Below are positions 26,211 through 35,941 of a stretch of DNA of 64,000 nt, in pieces (position 1 is the stretch's first letter; each line of letters begins with the position of its first letter). A program made the position numbers and the translations under genes. Under the pieces are notes generated by a model, which was given only the letters and a program-made list of their open reading frames with translations, had not been told where the DNA came from and did no database searches. The stretch is from Dulcicalothrix desertica PCC 7102 (GTDB lineage: Bacteria > Cyanobacteriota > Cyanobacteriia > Cyanobacteriales > Nostocaceae). The stretch spans positions 558,654 to 622,653 of the forward strand of contig NZ_RSCL01000001.1 of assembly GCF_003991905.1 (NCBI RefSeq). The letters are read 5' to 3'.

Positions 26211-29200
26211 TTACCCAGCTTCGGCGAGTTGTTGTTGATTAAGGTAGTAATAATGACCTCTCTTGGCAATCAACTCATCATGAGTACCGCTTTCTACCAG
26301 TACACCGTGGTCTAATACTAAAATTAGGTCTGCATTGCGAACGGTAGAGAGACGATGGGCAATGATGACGCTTGTACGTCCTTTAAGAATAGTTTTGAAA
26401 TTGTTTTGAATAATTCGTTCAGATTCAGCGTCAAGGTGACTAGTTGCTTCATCCAATAATATTAAGCGAGGATTTCCGAGCAAGGCACGAGCAATTGCGA
26501 GACGTTGGCGCTGTCCTCCAGACAGCATTCCCCCACCTTCACCAATTTGGGTTTCGTAACCAAGTGGCTGCTTCTGAATAAATTCATCAGCACCTGCCGC
26601 ATATGCTGCTTGAACTATTTCTTCTATGGTTGCTTCTGGATGAGCTATAGCAATATTTTCGCGTATCGTACCACCGAATAAAAATGTGTCTTGATCTACG
26701 ACTCCAATTTGAGAACGTAGCGATTTTAAAGCAATATGATTGACATCATAGCCATCAATTGTAATTTTGCCATCAGTCGCAGGGTATAAACCTAAAATTA
26801 ATTTGCCTAATGTTGTTTTACCAGAACCACTGCGCCCAACTAGAGCCACCATTTGTTCGGGCTGAATTTCAAAGTTAAGGTTTTGTAGCACATTAGTTTC
26901 ACTTTCTGGATGATAACGAAAAGTGACATTATGAAAGCGAATGTGTCCTTTGAGTCTAGGTAATGATTTGCGAGGTTTATTTTGTAAGTCTTCTTCTGGT
27001 TCTGCCTCTAAAACATCATTAAGACGTTCGACGGAAATAACAATTTCTTGAAAATGATTCCAGAGTCCAGAAAAGCGTTGAAATGGACTCAAGACGTTAC
27101 CAATTAACATATTAAAAGCCACTAATTGTCCAATGGTAAGCTCGCCATTAATGACCTGCCATGCGCCAAACCACATTATTCCTGTACTTACAAACATTTC
27201 GATTACGCCACTAACGGCAGATAAGCGAATGCCAATGACTTGAGCGGAGAAAGATTTTTTAACTAAATTATTTAGGAGTTCTTCCCAACGCCAACGCACT
27301 GTTTGCTCAATTGCCAATGAGCGAATAGTACGTATACCTGTCAAAGATTCTATCAGGTAGCTATTTTCTTCGGCGCCTGCATTAAATACCTCTCTAGAAA
27401 TGCGGCGCAAAATGCTGGTACTTGCTAGTGCCAGTATAAAAAATGGCGGCACGGTTACTAGCACAAACAACGTCATCTTCCAGCTATAGGAAAACATTAC
27501 TCCTAAATAAACAATTAATGACATTAAATCGAGCGTTATTGATAGCGTCTCACCAGTTAAGAAAGTCTGAATTTTCTGGTTTTCTTGGATGCGAGAGATA
27601 ATATCTCCAACATAACGCGACTCGAAATAAGATAAAGGTAAACGGAAAGTATGTTTGATAAAACCTATAACTAAAGCAAGACTAACGCGCGTTGCGGTAT
27701 GGTCTAGTAGATACGTTCGTACTGCATTCATAGCAATACGGAATAAGCCAAATAAAATCATTCCTAAACCAACAGCGTTTAGGGTGCTAACGCTACGTTG
27801 TACTAAAACCCGATCTAATAATAACTGGGTGAATACTGGTGTCACTAACCCAAATATTTGCATCAATACTGAAGCGATGAAGATTTCAAATAATACCTTG
27901 TAATGTGGTTTAACTAGTTCAAAAAACTTCCACAGTCCAGTCGTATCATTTTTGGTTTGTTTAAGGGCAGCAGTGGGTTGCAGTAACAATGCATACCCCG
28001 TCCAATCTTTTTCAAATTCCTTGTGTGTGAGAATACGTTGTCCAAGGGCAGGGTCGCCGACAATTATCCGTTTTTTGGTAATTTCATAAACAACAATAAA
28101 ATGTTTACCTTCCCAGTGGGCAATTGCAGGTAGTGATTGAAGAGCGAATTTATCGAAAGTCGCTTTGACTGGACGTGTGGCAAAACCCAAACTTTCAGCT
28201 ACCGAAGCAACCGCACGTAAAGAGGCGCCACTGCGGGTAGCATTTGTCATATCCCGCAACTTGTTGATACTGAAGCGCTTACCCCAATAGTTACCAATCA
28301 TTACCAAACAAGCGGCGCCACAATCTGAAGCGCTTTGTTGAGCGTAGAACGGATATTGTCGGGTTAATCGTCCCCACCAATGTCCCATTGCCACCTTGGG
28401 ACTAGGAAAGTAAGGTCGAGATTTTTTTGGCTTTTGTTGAGCTTCCCGACTGCGTACAGGAAAAGGAATTACTTTCTGATTCGATTCACTAATATTATTT
28501 CTAGGAGTCTGGTTTGCTGATAAAAGCTTGCGTGGCTTTTGAGATAAAGGTTGCTCTAAAGGCGCCCCAAATTCTGCTAACTCAGGACAGTATTCAATTG
28601 CTACTTGATAATCCGTATTTTTAAGTATATATGCAGTCGTGGGTTGCTCTATGAGCCAACTACCCTGTTCTGGATTGCCACAAATTTTACCTGGCTTCAA
28701 TAAAGTTCCACTACTATGCTGCATTTGTCCAAATAGCACCAACACCATGCTGCAATCTTTAAAAACAAGCTCGGACTCTTCGGTGGTGAAATGGCGCCGT
28801 TCAAACAGCGATAAAGCTTCAAGCATTCCTGGTACAAGCGATGGATGGCTTGGAAACTTAGAGTTTTGACGGCATAACAGCATTAAGTCCCAAATGGATG
28901 CTTGTTTATACAGCTTGTCACTAACTTCAGGATACTTATCTATTAACGGTTGCAACGTCTCTAAACTCAGGTAGCACAACCTTAAGTTTTGCGAAGCTCT
29001 CGCTGCATACGAACTAAATTCGTCTTGACTAAACAGAGTTGCCTCTCCAAATGATGCTCCTACCGACAAAGTAGTAATTAAGTTCTCCAAGTCGTCTAAA
29101 AATCTAACTTTACCTGTAAGAATTACATAAATACCGCTTTCAGCATCTCTTAACTGCCAAAACTGCATTGCAAGGGGCAATTCCAATATTTTAGCAGTTT

Positions 29201-29291
29201 CTAAACAACTTTGCAGTTCTTTTTGTCCAAGGTTTTCACCTAATACTTTAGCAATTCTAAAACTTAGTTCTTCCTGGGATCGCATCATCAA
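26211..29291 (-). CDS. HetC-like peptidase-containing ABC exporter with N-terminal cNMP-binding-like domain
   Basis: The 1026-residue protein has a cyclic-nucleotide-binding-like domain at about 20-140 (GIYVILTGKV, FGEATLF), a less clear sensor-like stretch to about 240, a C39 peptidase at about 315-440 with catalytic Cys324 in SASDCGAAC, His in HWEGKHFIV and Asp in VGDPALG, six membrane helices, and an ATPase domain with GRSGSGKTT, LSGGQRQRLAIARALL and LILLDEATS. C39 domains cut leaders after GG while exporting the core. The overall order equals that of HetC of heterocystous cyanobacteria, but no HetP is adjacent and the HlyD/PPIase/peptide context argues for a bacteriocin-type pump. cNMP gating is inference. 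Confidence 0.93.
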   Translation of the reverse strand: MMMRSQEELSFRIAKVLGENLGQKELQSCLETAKILELPLAMQFWQLRDAESGIYVILTGKVRFLDDLENLITTLSVGASFGEATLFSQDEFSSYAARASQNLRLCYLSLETLQPLIDKYPEVSDKLYKQASIWDLMLLCRQNSKFPSHPSLVPGMLEALSLFERRHFTTEESELVFKDCSMVLVLFGQMQHSSGTLLKPGKICGNPEQGSWLIEQPTTAYILKNTDYQVAIEYCPELAEFGAPLEQPLSQKPRKLLSANQTPRNNISESNQKVIPFPVRSREAQQKPKKSRPYFPSPKVAMGHWWGRLTRQYPFYAQQSASDCGAACLVMIGNYWGKRFSINKLRDMTNATRSGASLRAVASVAESLGFATRPVKATFDKFALQSLPAIAHWEGKHFIVVYEITKKRIIVGDPALGQRILTHKEFEKDWTGYALLLQPTAALKQTKNDTTGLWKFFELVKPHYKVLFEIFIASVLMQIFGLVTPVFTQLLLDRVLVQRSVSTLNAVGLGMILFGLFRIAMNAVRTYLLDHTATRVSLALVIGFIKHTFRLPLSYFESRYVGDIISRIQENQKIQTFLTGETLSITLDLMSLIVYLGVMFSYSWKMTLFVLVTVPPFFILALASTSILRRISREVFNAGAEENSYLIESLTGIRTIRSLAIEQTVRWRWEELLNNLVKKSFSAQVIGIRLSAVSGVIEMFVSTGIMWFGAWQVINGELTIGQLVAFNMLIGNVLSPFQRFSGLWNHFQEIVISVERLNDVLEAEPEEDLQNKPRKSLPRLKGHIRFHNVTFRYHPESETNVLQNLNFEIQPEQMVALVGRSGSGKTTLGKLILGLYPATDGKITIDGYDVNHIALKSLRSQIGVVDQDTFLFGGTIRENIAIAHPEATIEEIVQAAYAAGADEFIQKQPLGYETQIGEGGGMLSGGQRQRLAIARALLGNPRLILLDEATSHLDAESERIIQNNFKTILKGRTSVIIAHRLSTVRNADLILVLDHGVLVESGTHDELIAKRGHYYYLNQQQLAEAG

Positions 29292-30532
29292 GACCCTCTT
29301 AAGTCAGTTTTGAATATCAATACAGCTACGAAATGTCACGAAAGGGCACAAAGCCATCAATAAATCTTAGATTTGAAATTTGTTGGATTATCAACTTTCG
29401 TGACATAATTCTAAGTAAGTAGCTATCAACTAAATTTGGGTACGTAAGTTCCTAGCAACTGATAGAATCCTCTGATCAGGCTACAGTTGCACAAGTTATG
29501 CTAGCTTTTTTAAGCTAGTTAACTGTTTAGGTGGTATGCGACTTAATTAAGTTGTTTTCCCCTTATGATTGCCAGTCTAGGGGGAATTTACCTAATTAAA
29601 GCCGTGTATTTCATATTTTTTATTGTTTTATTCTCTTAACTGCATTGCGACTTAGTGATGCATTACTACACTCAATCGCATTTTTATGACAAACATTATC
29701 TATTAAAGCAAACAGTTTCAAATACCAAACTAGACTTTAGTCGAAAGATGATTAAAGGAACAATTTAAATAATCTAGCTGAAGCTGCGGGAAACCACAAC
29801 CTGGTAGTATCTCTATACCGTGTCTATGTCTATTTTGGCAACGAACTGAATACTATGATAGTTCTAAAACCAATATCTTACTTGTACAAACTCTATAAGT
29901 TGTGCCATTTTGGCAGTTAAGTAAATCGCACACAGAACATTGACACAAATCAGCAATAGTATGACGTAACAAAAACCAATGTAAAATTCTTTTGCGCTTA
30001 CTTTTAAAACTGGACTGGCACTTACAATTTGCTGCTTGCTTTATAAAAAGTAGCACAGCCCCTAATAAATATTAATCTTAGCATATTTTTGGTTTTGCAC
30101 CTTGATTCTAATATTCAGTATTTATTATTACACTTTTATGAATCATGTCAACAAAACCTGGATATCTTCACACATTCATTAAGAAACACAATAAATTTTA
30201 CCAAAAAAATTTTTTTTTTTGTACTTTTTAGTGTATACTCAATCAATCCTAGTTAATATATTAATGTATCACTGTTTAGCTATAAAATCAACAACAGGCA
30301 AAATCGAATCTATGGATGCTATAGTGGTAAAATTAGCAATAGAATCAAGATTCTAATCAAAGTTTCTTTAAATATTATATTAACATAAATAGCATCTACC
30401 AAAAGTAGTAATATTTATTTTTTTTTGTGACGACTGTGACTTTGGTATCAATTTTAGGTTTTTCCGTGTCACTATATATATAGATGAGATGAGAACGCGA
30501 GCTTCAAAAGCATTACAGCCTAAGATAAAACT
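29292..30532. other. Long AT-rich divergent spacer
   Basis: About 1.24 kb between the divergent exporter and RNase Z genes. It includes an A-run/T-run near 30201-30222. A 67-codon Cys-rich frame at 29853-30056 has no supporting ribosome binding site and is not counted as a gene. No GGCGCC occurs. It must hold the exporter promoter and probably that of rnz. Confidence 0.55.
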
Positions 30533-31507
30533 GTGCAAATAACATTTTTAGGGACAAGTTCCGGAGTACCAACGCGAGCGCGCAATGTTTCGAGTGTAGC
30601 CTTGAGATTACCTCAAAGAGCAGAATTGTGGTTATTTGACTGCGGTGAGGGTACGCAGCATCAAATATTGAGGAGTGACTTAAAGGTCAGCCAATTGTCG
30701 CGAATATTTATTACCCACATGCACGGAGACCATATATTTGGTTTGATGGGGCTTTTGGCAAGTTGTGGTTTAGCAGGTAACGTTGACCGTGTTGATATTT
30801 ACGGGCCTGCTGGGTTAAATGAGTATCTTCAAGCTTGTTCGCGTTACTCGCACACGCATTTTTCCTATCCGGTGAAAGTTCATGCTGTCCGTCCGGGTGT
30901 TGTATACGAAGACGAGGAATTTAGTGTTATTTGTGGTCAGTTAAACCATCGCGTCACTGCATACGGGTATCGTATTGTAGAAAAAGACCGAGTAGGACGC
31001 TTTGACGTTGAAAAAGCTAAAGAACTGGAAATACCTCCTGGTCGTATTTATGGCCAGTTAAAACGTGGTGAAACTGTGACTCTCAACGACGGACGCATAA
31101 TTAACGGTAGTGATTTATGTGGACCAACCGAGATTGGACGTAAGATTGCTTATTGTACTGATACTGTGTTTTGCGATGGCGCCGTAGAGCTAGCGCAAGA
31201 TGCCGATGTGCTTATTCATGAAGCTACTTTTGCTCATCAAGATTCTGACATGGCTTTTCAGCGTTTGCATTCTACAACTACAATGGCAGCACAAACTGCA
31301 CTCGCAGCCTCGACGCATCGTTTAATAATGACTCACTTTAGTCCTCGCTATGCTCCTGGTAATACCATAGAACTTAAAGATTTACTTTTAGAAGCGCGTG
31401 CTATTTTTCCAAATACCGATATGGCACATGATTTTATGACCTATGAGGTTCCACGGCGCCGAAAAAGTGAAAAGTTGAAAGTGGTGAGTGCTGAGAAGAA
31501 GTACTGA
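30533..31507 (+). CDS. rnz: Ribonuclease Z
   Basis: The 324-residue protein begins [20 protein letters not shown] from a GTG, and carries the metallo-beta-lactamase zinc motif THMHGDH, the later HEATFAH and the terminal MTHFSPRY region. It removes 3' trailers from tRNA precursors in the cytosol. The last 20 or so residues ([17 protein letters not shown]) are encoded by a repeat element (31471-31625) that continues beyond the stop, so the tail has been changed by repeat insertion and is probably not part of the folded enzyme. Confidence 0.95.
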   Translation: MQITFLGTSSGVPTRARNVSSVALRLPQRAELWLFDCGEGTQHQILRSDLKVSQLSRIFITHMHGDHIFGLMGLLASCGLAGNVDRVDIYGPAGLNEYLQACSRYSHTHFSYPVKVHAVRPGVVYEDEEFSVICGQLNHRVTAYGYRIVEKDRVGRFDVEKAKELEIPPGRIYGQLKRGETVTLNDGRIINGSDLCGPTEIGRKIAYCTDTVFCDGAVELAQDADVLIHEATFAHQDSDMAFQRLHSTTTMAAQTALAASTHRLIMTHFSPRYAPGNTIELKDLLLEARAIFPNTDMAHDFMTYEVPRRRKSEKLKVVSAEKKY

Positions 31508-31625
31508 GTTGAAAGTGCGCTCGTGCTGAGTAAGTTTAATAATTAGGAGTTAGAAGTTAGGAGTTCAATTTTTGACGAGCGCACGAGCGCACGAGCGCAC
31601 TTTTTACTTTCCCTTCAGCACTCAC
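31471..31625. repeat. Repeat element and inverted repeat at the rnz 3' end
   Basis: GTGAGTGCTGA in the rnz tail pairs with TCAGCACTCAC near 31616-31626, and the loop holds GGAGTTAGAAGTTAGGAGTT and GAGCGCAC tandem repeats. The structure lies between convergent rnz and the pentapeptide gene and may terminate both. Confidence 0.65.
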
Positions 31626-31628
31626 TAC

Positions 31629-32000
31629 TTATTCAAATGGTCGCATGTTGTACTCGGTGGGGTCAAAGCCTCGTGGAAACTTTGTACTGGTGTCGTAGAT
31701 AGAATCTATAAAGTTGGCGCCGTAGTATTTTATATAGTGGAGTTTCGCACCTCGAAGGTTGGCTTGTTGAAAGTTGGCGCCACTTATATTTGCTTGCGTT
31801 AAATTTACTTGCGCTAAGTTAGCTAACGATAAATTTGCCCCCCACAGTTTGGCTTTGGCAAGGTTGGCACCCGTCAAGTCCGCTCCCCATAGATTAATTC
31901 CAGGTAAATAGGCACCTATTAACTTGACTTTACTCAAGTTAACACCCGAAAAGTTACGTTCTCCTTTTTCATAACGCCGTATCAATTCAAGAGCGTCCAT
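31629..32000 (-). CDS. Pentapeptide-repeat protein
   Basis: From the ATG at 32000 the product is 123 residues. Residues 15-95 are A(N/D)Lxx repeats (LWGADLTGANLAKAKLWGAN, LAQVNLTQANISGANFQQAN), forming a right-handed quadrilateral beta-helix. The carboxyl end YDTSTKFPRGFDP is typical of cyanobacterial members. There is no signal peptide. A TTG two codons earlier is less likely. The biochemical role of small stand-alone members is unknown. Confidence 0.88.
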   Translation of the reverse strand: MDALELIRRYEKGERNFSGVNLSKVKLIGAYLPGINLWGADLTGANLAKAKLWGANLSLANLAQVNLTQANISGANFQQANLRGAKLHYIKYYGANFIDSIYDTSTKFPRGFDPTEYNMRPFE

Positions 32001-32063
32001 AATCAATTATTGCGGGAGCGCTATATAGATTTATTCTTATTTTAGTAGACTTGAGTTATAAAA

Positions 32064-32558
32064 ATGGAACTTTACTTATTTCGTCACGGTATCGCTGAAG
32101 AGAAAAGCGAAGATATACAAGATGAAGCACGCAAGCTGACTAAAGAGGGAAAACACAAAACTGAGAAGGTCGCGAAACGACTGGTTGAGCTTGGTTTAAA
32201 ATTTGACGCAATTATTACAAGTCCATTGGTACGCGCACACTCTACGGCATCCATACTTATGGAAGCGGGACTTAGTAAAAAGTTGGAAGAATCAGGTTAC
32301 TTGGCGCCGAATGGGTCATTATCAGGTTGGATAGAAAATTGGTTAGTTCAACAAAAATTTGAGACGGATTATAAGCTGGTGTTGGTTGGACATGAACCAG
32401 ATTTAAGTAGCTGGGCAGAGCTTTTAGTGTGGGGAGAAGCCAAGGGCAACATAGTCCTCAAAAAAGCGGGTATGATCGGAATAAAGCTGCCAGAAAACGC
32501 TGCTCCCTTGGGTAACAGTCAAATGTTTTGGTTGACACCACCCAAGTACTTCCTCTAA
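32064..32558 (+). CDS. sixA: Phosphohistidine phosphatase SixA
   Basis: The 164-residue protein starts MELYLFRHGIAEE, with the RHG catalytic motif of the histidine phosphatase superfamily, then TSPLVRAHSTASIL and the second catalytic His in LVGHEPDLSSW. Length and order match SixA, which dephosphorylates phosphohistidine on signalling proteins. It is divergent from the pentapeptide gene with 63 bp between starts. Confidence 0.92.
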   Translation: MELYLFRHGIAEEKSEDIQDEARKLTKEGKHKTEKVAKRLVELGLKFDAIITSPLVRAHSTASILMEAGLSKKLEESGYLAPNGSLSGWIENWLVQQKFETDYKLVLVGHEPDLSSWAELLVWGEAKGNIVLKKAGMIGIKLPENAAPLGNSQMFWLTPPKYFL

Positions 32559-32670
32559 CCGATATTCGACGTTTCAGAAAAAAATCTGTTAGAACGGATA
32601 CTGTTGTGGTAGTCAGTATTTCTGGTAAGTTAAGCCAGAGCAACTTTTTAACTATTCTGATGGTATTGCC

Positions 32671-33807
32671 ATGATGGTGTGCGAATATAAGCCCGGTTTG
32701 GAAGGCATTCCTGCCGCCGAATCTAGTATTAGTTTTGTCGATGGGCAAAAAGGAATTCTTGAATATCGTGGCATCCGAATCGAGGAACTAGCTTCTAAGA
32801 GTACATTTTTAGAAACTGCATACCTCTTAATTTGGAACGAACTTCCTACAAAGCAACAGATAGCGGAGTTTGAAGAAGAAGTTAAGATGCATCGCCGAAT
32901 CAAGTACCGCATCCGCGACATGATGAAATCTTTTCCAGAAAGCGGTCACCCAATGGATGCTCTGCAAGCTTCTGCTGCTGCTTTAGGCTTATTTTACTCA
33001 CGGCGCGATTTGCATAACCCTGTATATATTCGTGATGCTGTAGTTCGGCTTCTCGCCACAATCCCGACTATGGTCGCAGCATTTCAGTTAATGCGGCAAG
33101 GTAATGACCCAGTACGTCCACATGATGACTTGGACTATTCGGCTAACTTCTTATACATGCTAAATGAGAAAAAGCCTGACCCATTAGCCGCGCGCATTTT
33201 TGATGTATGTTTGATTCTCCAGGCTGAACATACCATGAATGCTTCCACTTTTAGCGCGCGGGTAACAGCATCAACATTAACTGACCCATACGCTGTAGTT
33301 GCTAGTGCAGTTGGTACTTTGGGAGGTCCTTTGCATGGTGGGGCAAACGAAGAAGTTATCCACATGCTTGAAGAAATTGGTTCGGTCTCGAATGTACGTC
33401 CTTATATTGAGGATTGTATACAGCGTAAAGCCAAGATTATGGGGCTTGGGCACCGTGTGTATAAAGTTAAAGACCCGCGCGCAACTATTTTGCAAGATTT
33501 AGCCCAGCAGCTATTTGCCAAGTTTGGGCACGATAAATATTTTGATATTGCCCAAGAAGTGGAAAGAGTTGCAGAAGAAAAGTTGGGTCATAAAGGTATT
33601 TATCCAAACGTTGACTTTTATTCGGGTTTGGTGTATAGAAAAATGGGAATCCCAACTGACTTATTTACCCCAATTTTTGCAATAGCCCGTGTCGCAGGTT
33701 GGCTAGCGCATTGGAAAGAGCAGTTAGAAGAAAATCGAATTTTTCGTCCAACCCAGGTATATAACGGGCGCCACGAAGTCAGTTATACACCCATAGAACA
33801 ACGGTAA
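32671..33807 (+). CDS. gltA: Citrate synthase
   Basis: The 378-residue protein has the citrate synthase landmarks: SFVDGQKGILEYRGI near the start, the GGPLHGGANEEV motif with the first catalytic His, GLGHRVYKVKDPRA with the second His, and the NVDFYSGLVYRKMGIP segment with the catalytic Asp. It condenses oxaloacetate and acetyl-CoA in the cytosol. Two ATG codons are adjacent (32671 and 32674) without a strong ribosome binding site. The gene precedes ndhA as in other cyanobacteria, but a GC-rich inverted repeat between them suggests separate transcripts. Confidence 0.96.
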   Translation: MMVCEYKPGLEGIPAAESSISFVDGQKGILEYRGIRIEELASKSTFLETAYLLIWNELPTKQQIAEFEEEVKMHRRIKYRIRDMMKSFPESGHPMDALQASAAALGLFYSRRDLHNPVYIRDAVVRLLATIPTMVAAFQLMRQGNDPVRPHDDLDYSANFLYMLNEKKPDPLAARIFDVCLILQAEHTMNASTFSARVTASTLTDPYAVVASAVGTLGGPLHGGANEEVIHMLEEIGSVSNVRPYIEDCIQRKAKIMGLGHRVYKVKDPRATILQDLAQQLFAKFGHDKYFDIAQEVERVAEEKLGHKGIYPNVDFYSGLVYRKMGIPTDLFTPIFAIARVAGWLAHWKEQLEENRIFRPTQVYNGRHEVSYTPIEQR

Positions 33808-33815
33808 ATACCGTA

Positions 33816-33870
33816 GGGGCGGGTTAACCCATATCCCTCACATTCATTAAGATATAGCTAAACCCGCCCC
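33816..33870. terminator. GGGGCGGGTT / AACCCGCCCC inverted repeat after gltA
   Basis: Ten-base perfect arms at 33816-33825 and 33861-33870, a few bases after the gltA stop. The same core follows cobU at 8201-8254, so it is a dispersed repeat; it may end the gltA transcript. The remainder of the spacer to ndhA (about 260 bp) holds no gene and probably the ndh promoter. Confidence 0.55.
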
Positions 33871-34132
33871 AAACCGCCCCAAATTGCATATCCAAATCAA
33901 TACCATAAGTAGAAATCGTATTAGTTTTGCGTCGGGCAAAAACCAACCAACGATATACTAAACATGGGGTAAACCTAAAGGGTTGCAAAAAATCTTAAAT
34001 TTACCTAGCAATTAGATACAATGCTATTGGTAAGTTTATATTACTTTACATATCAGATTGTCAAAGACTCAGTATCAATGACTACATAGGGATATGTATC
34101 CCTACTTGAACGTTGACTTAAAGAGCGGAAAA

Positions 34133-35251
34133 ATGAACTCAGGAATTGATCTGCAAGGAACTTTTATAGATTCCCTAAAGCAGTTGGGACTACCAGCAGG
34201 TACTGCGAAGGCTATTTGGATGCCTTTGCCAATGATTGTAATGCTGATAGGCGCCACTGTTGGGGTATTGGTCTGTGTATGGCTGGAACGAAAAATATCA
34301 GCGGCAGCACAACAGCGGATTGGTCCTGAATATATCGGTCCTTTAGGATTACTGGCGCCAGTAGCAGATGGTCTGAAGCTAGTGTTTAAAGAAGATGTAG
34401 TACCAGCATTGGCAGACCCATTGCTGTTTACCCTCGGTCCAATCATTGTTGTATTACCTGTATTTTTGTCCTACCTGATAGTACCGTTTGGACAAAACCT
34501 GATAATTACAGATGTTGGAATGGGCGTATTTTTATGGATTGCTTTATCAAGCGTTCAACCAATTGGGTTGTTAATGGCTGGTTACGCATCCAATAATAAG
34601 TATTCGCTTTTAGGTGGTTTGCGAGCAGCAGCACAATCTATTAGCTACGAAATTCCCCTAGCGCTATCTGTGTTAGCAATTGTGATGATGTCCAATAGTC
34701 TTAGCACTATTGATATTGTTAACCAACAATCAGGCTACGGCATTTTAGGTTGGAACGTTTGGCGCCAACCTGTTGGATTCATTATTTTCTGGATAGCTGC
34801 TTTGGCTGAGTGCGAACGGATGCCTTTTGACTTACCTGAAGCTGAGGAAGAATTAGTTGCAGGTTATCAAACTGAATATTCGGGGATGAAGTTCGCGCTT
34901 TTTTACCTTAGCTCCTACGTTAACCTCGTACTCTCTGCTTTACTTGTATCTGTTTTATATCTCGGTGGTTGGGACTTTCCTGTTCCCCTAACGTTGATTG
35001 CAAGTTGGTTGGGAGTTAGTGTTACTGACCCAGTGTTGCAGGTTGTTGCTGCGACTGTGGGTATAACTATGACTTTACTCAAAGCTTACTTCCTCGTATT
35101 CCTTGCTATCTTGCTACGTTGGACTGTTCCACGGGTTCGCATTGACCAACTACTTGATTTGGGTTGGAAGTTTTTGCTACCTATCGCTTTGGTAAATTTA
35201 CTGTTGACTGCGGCTTTGAAATTAGCTTTTCCTGTTGCTTTTGGTGGATAA
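34133..35251 (+). CDS. ndhA: NDH-1 subunit 1 (NuoH-type, NdhA)
   Basis: From the ATG at 34133 the product is 372 residues beginning [20 protein letters not shown], the usual start for this subunit; an upstream ATG at 34094 would add 13 atypical residues. About eight membrane helices are visible, with the conserved [21 protein letters not shown] loop and [20 protein letters not shown] near the quinone site. NdhA joins the membrane arm to the peripheral arm of the thylakoid NDH-1 complex used in respiration and cyclic electron flow. It is first of ndhA-I-G-E. Confidence 0.96.
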   Translation: MNSGIDLQGTFIDSLKQLGLPAGTAKAIWMPLPMIVMLIGATVGVLVCVWLERKISAAAQQRIGPEYIGPLGLLAPVADGLKLVFKEDVVPALADPLLFTLGPIIVVLPVFLSYLIVPFGQNLIITDVGMGVFLWIALSSVQPIGLLMAGYASNNKYSLLGGLRAAAQSISYEIPLALSVLAIVMMSNSLSTIDIVNQQSGYGILGWNVWRQPVGFIIFWIAALAECERMPFDLPEAEEELVAGYQTEYSGMKFALFYLSSYVNLVLSALLVSVLYLGGWDFPVPLTLIASWLGVSVTDPVLQVVAATVGITMTLLKAYFLVFLAILLRWTVPRVRIDQLLDLGWKFLLPIALVNLLLTAALKLAFPVAFGG

Positions 35252-35255
35252 CTAA

Positions 35256-35327
35256 GAGTTAGGAGTTGGGAGTTAGGAGTTAAAAATGAATAATAACTCC
35301 TAACTCCTCACTCCTCACTCCTCACTT
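35256..35327. repeat. Inverted heptamer repeats between ndhA and ndhI
   Basis: GAGTTAGGAGTTGGGAGTT-type units at 35256-35281 face ACTCCTAACTCCTCACTCCT-type units at 35295-35326, so the RNA can form a long hairpin inside the ndh operon, just upstream of ndhI. Confidence 0.75.
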
Positions 35328-35344
35328 TAAAAAAGAGAGAAACT

Positions 35345-35929
35345 ATGCTTAAATTCCTCAAACAAGTTGGCGATTACGCGAAAGAAGCGGTACAAGCTGC
35401 TAAGTATATTGGTGAAGGTCTTTCTGTAACTTTTGACCATATGCAGCGGCGCCCTGTTACTGTTCAATATCCTTATGAGAAGTTAATTCCTAGTGAACGG
35501 TTTCGCGGTCGTATCCATTTTGAATTTGATAAATGTATTGCTTGTGAAGTCTGTGTACGGGTATGTCCGATTAACTTGCCTGTAGTTGATTGGGAATTTG
35601 ATAAGGCTACTAAGAAGAAAAAGCTCAATCACTATAGTATTGACTTTGGTGTTTGTATTTTCTGCGGTAACTGTGTTGAATATTGTCCTACTAACTGTTT
35701 ATCGATGACAGAAGAGTATGAGCTTTCAACTTATGACCGCCACGAGTTGAATTATGATAGCGTTGCCCTTGGTCGCTTACCTTATAAGGTTACTGATGAC
35801 CCAATGGTGACACCTTTACGCGAACTTGTGTACTTGCCCAAGGGTGTTATGGAGCCTCATGGACTTCCTGCTGATGCTCCTCGTCCCGGCGCCCGTCCTC
35901 AAGACTTAATCGAACAGGCAGAAAAATAA
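35345..35929 (+). CDS. ndhI: NDH-1 subunit I (two 4Fe-4S ferredoxin-like)
   Basis: The 194-residue protein has two tetranuclear cluster motifs, [13 protein letters not shown] and [15 protein letters not shown], the defining pair of NdhI/NuoI. The front helix ([20 protein letters not shown]) and [20 protein letters not shown] are typical. It carries electrons in the peripheral arm toward plastoquinone. AAAAGAGAGAAACT precedes the ATG. Confidence 0.97.
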   Translation: MLKFLKQVGDYAKEAVQAAKYIGEGLSVTFDHMQRRPVTVQYPYEKLIPSERFRGRIHFEFDKCIACEVCVRVCPINLPVVDWEFDKATKKKKLNHYSIDFGVCIFCGNCVEYCPTNCLSMTEEYELSTYDRHELNYDSVALGRLPYKVTDDPMVTPLRELVYLPKGVMEPHGLPADAPRPGARPQDLIEQAEK

Positions 35930-35941
35930 AGGATAAGTAAA

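Noticed and set aside
26211-29291. Calling the exporter hetC
   Set aside because: Domain order matches HetC, but no hetP is adjacent and the HlyD/PPIase/peptide context fits a bacteriocin-type exporter, so only 'HetC-like' is used.
29853-30056. Cys-rich 67-codon minus-strand frame upstream of the exporter
   Set aside because: Cys content is tempting for a peptide, but there is no ribosome binding site, no leader motif and the composition fits random AT-rich sequence.
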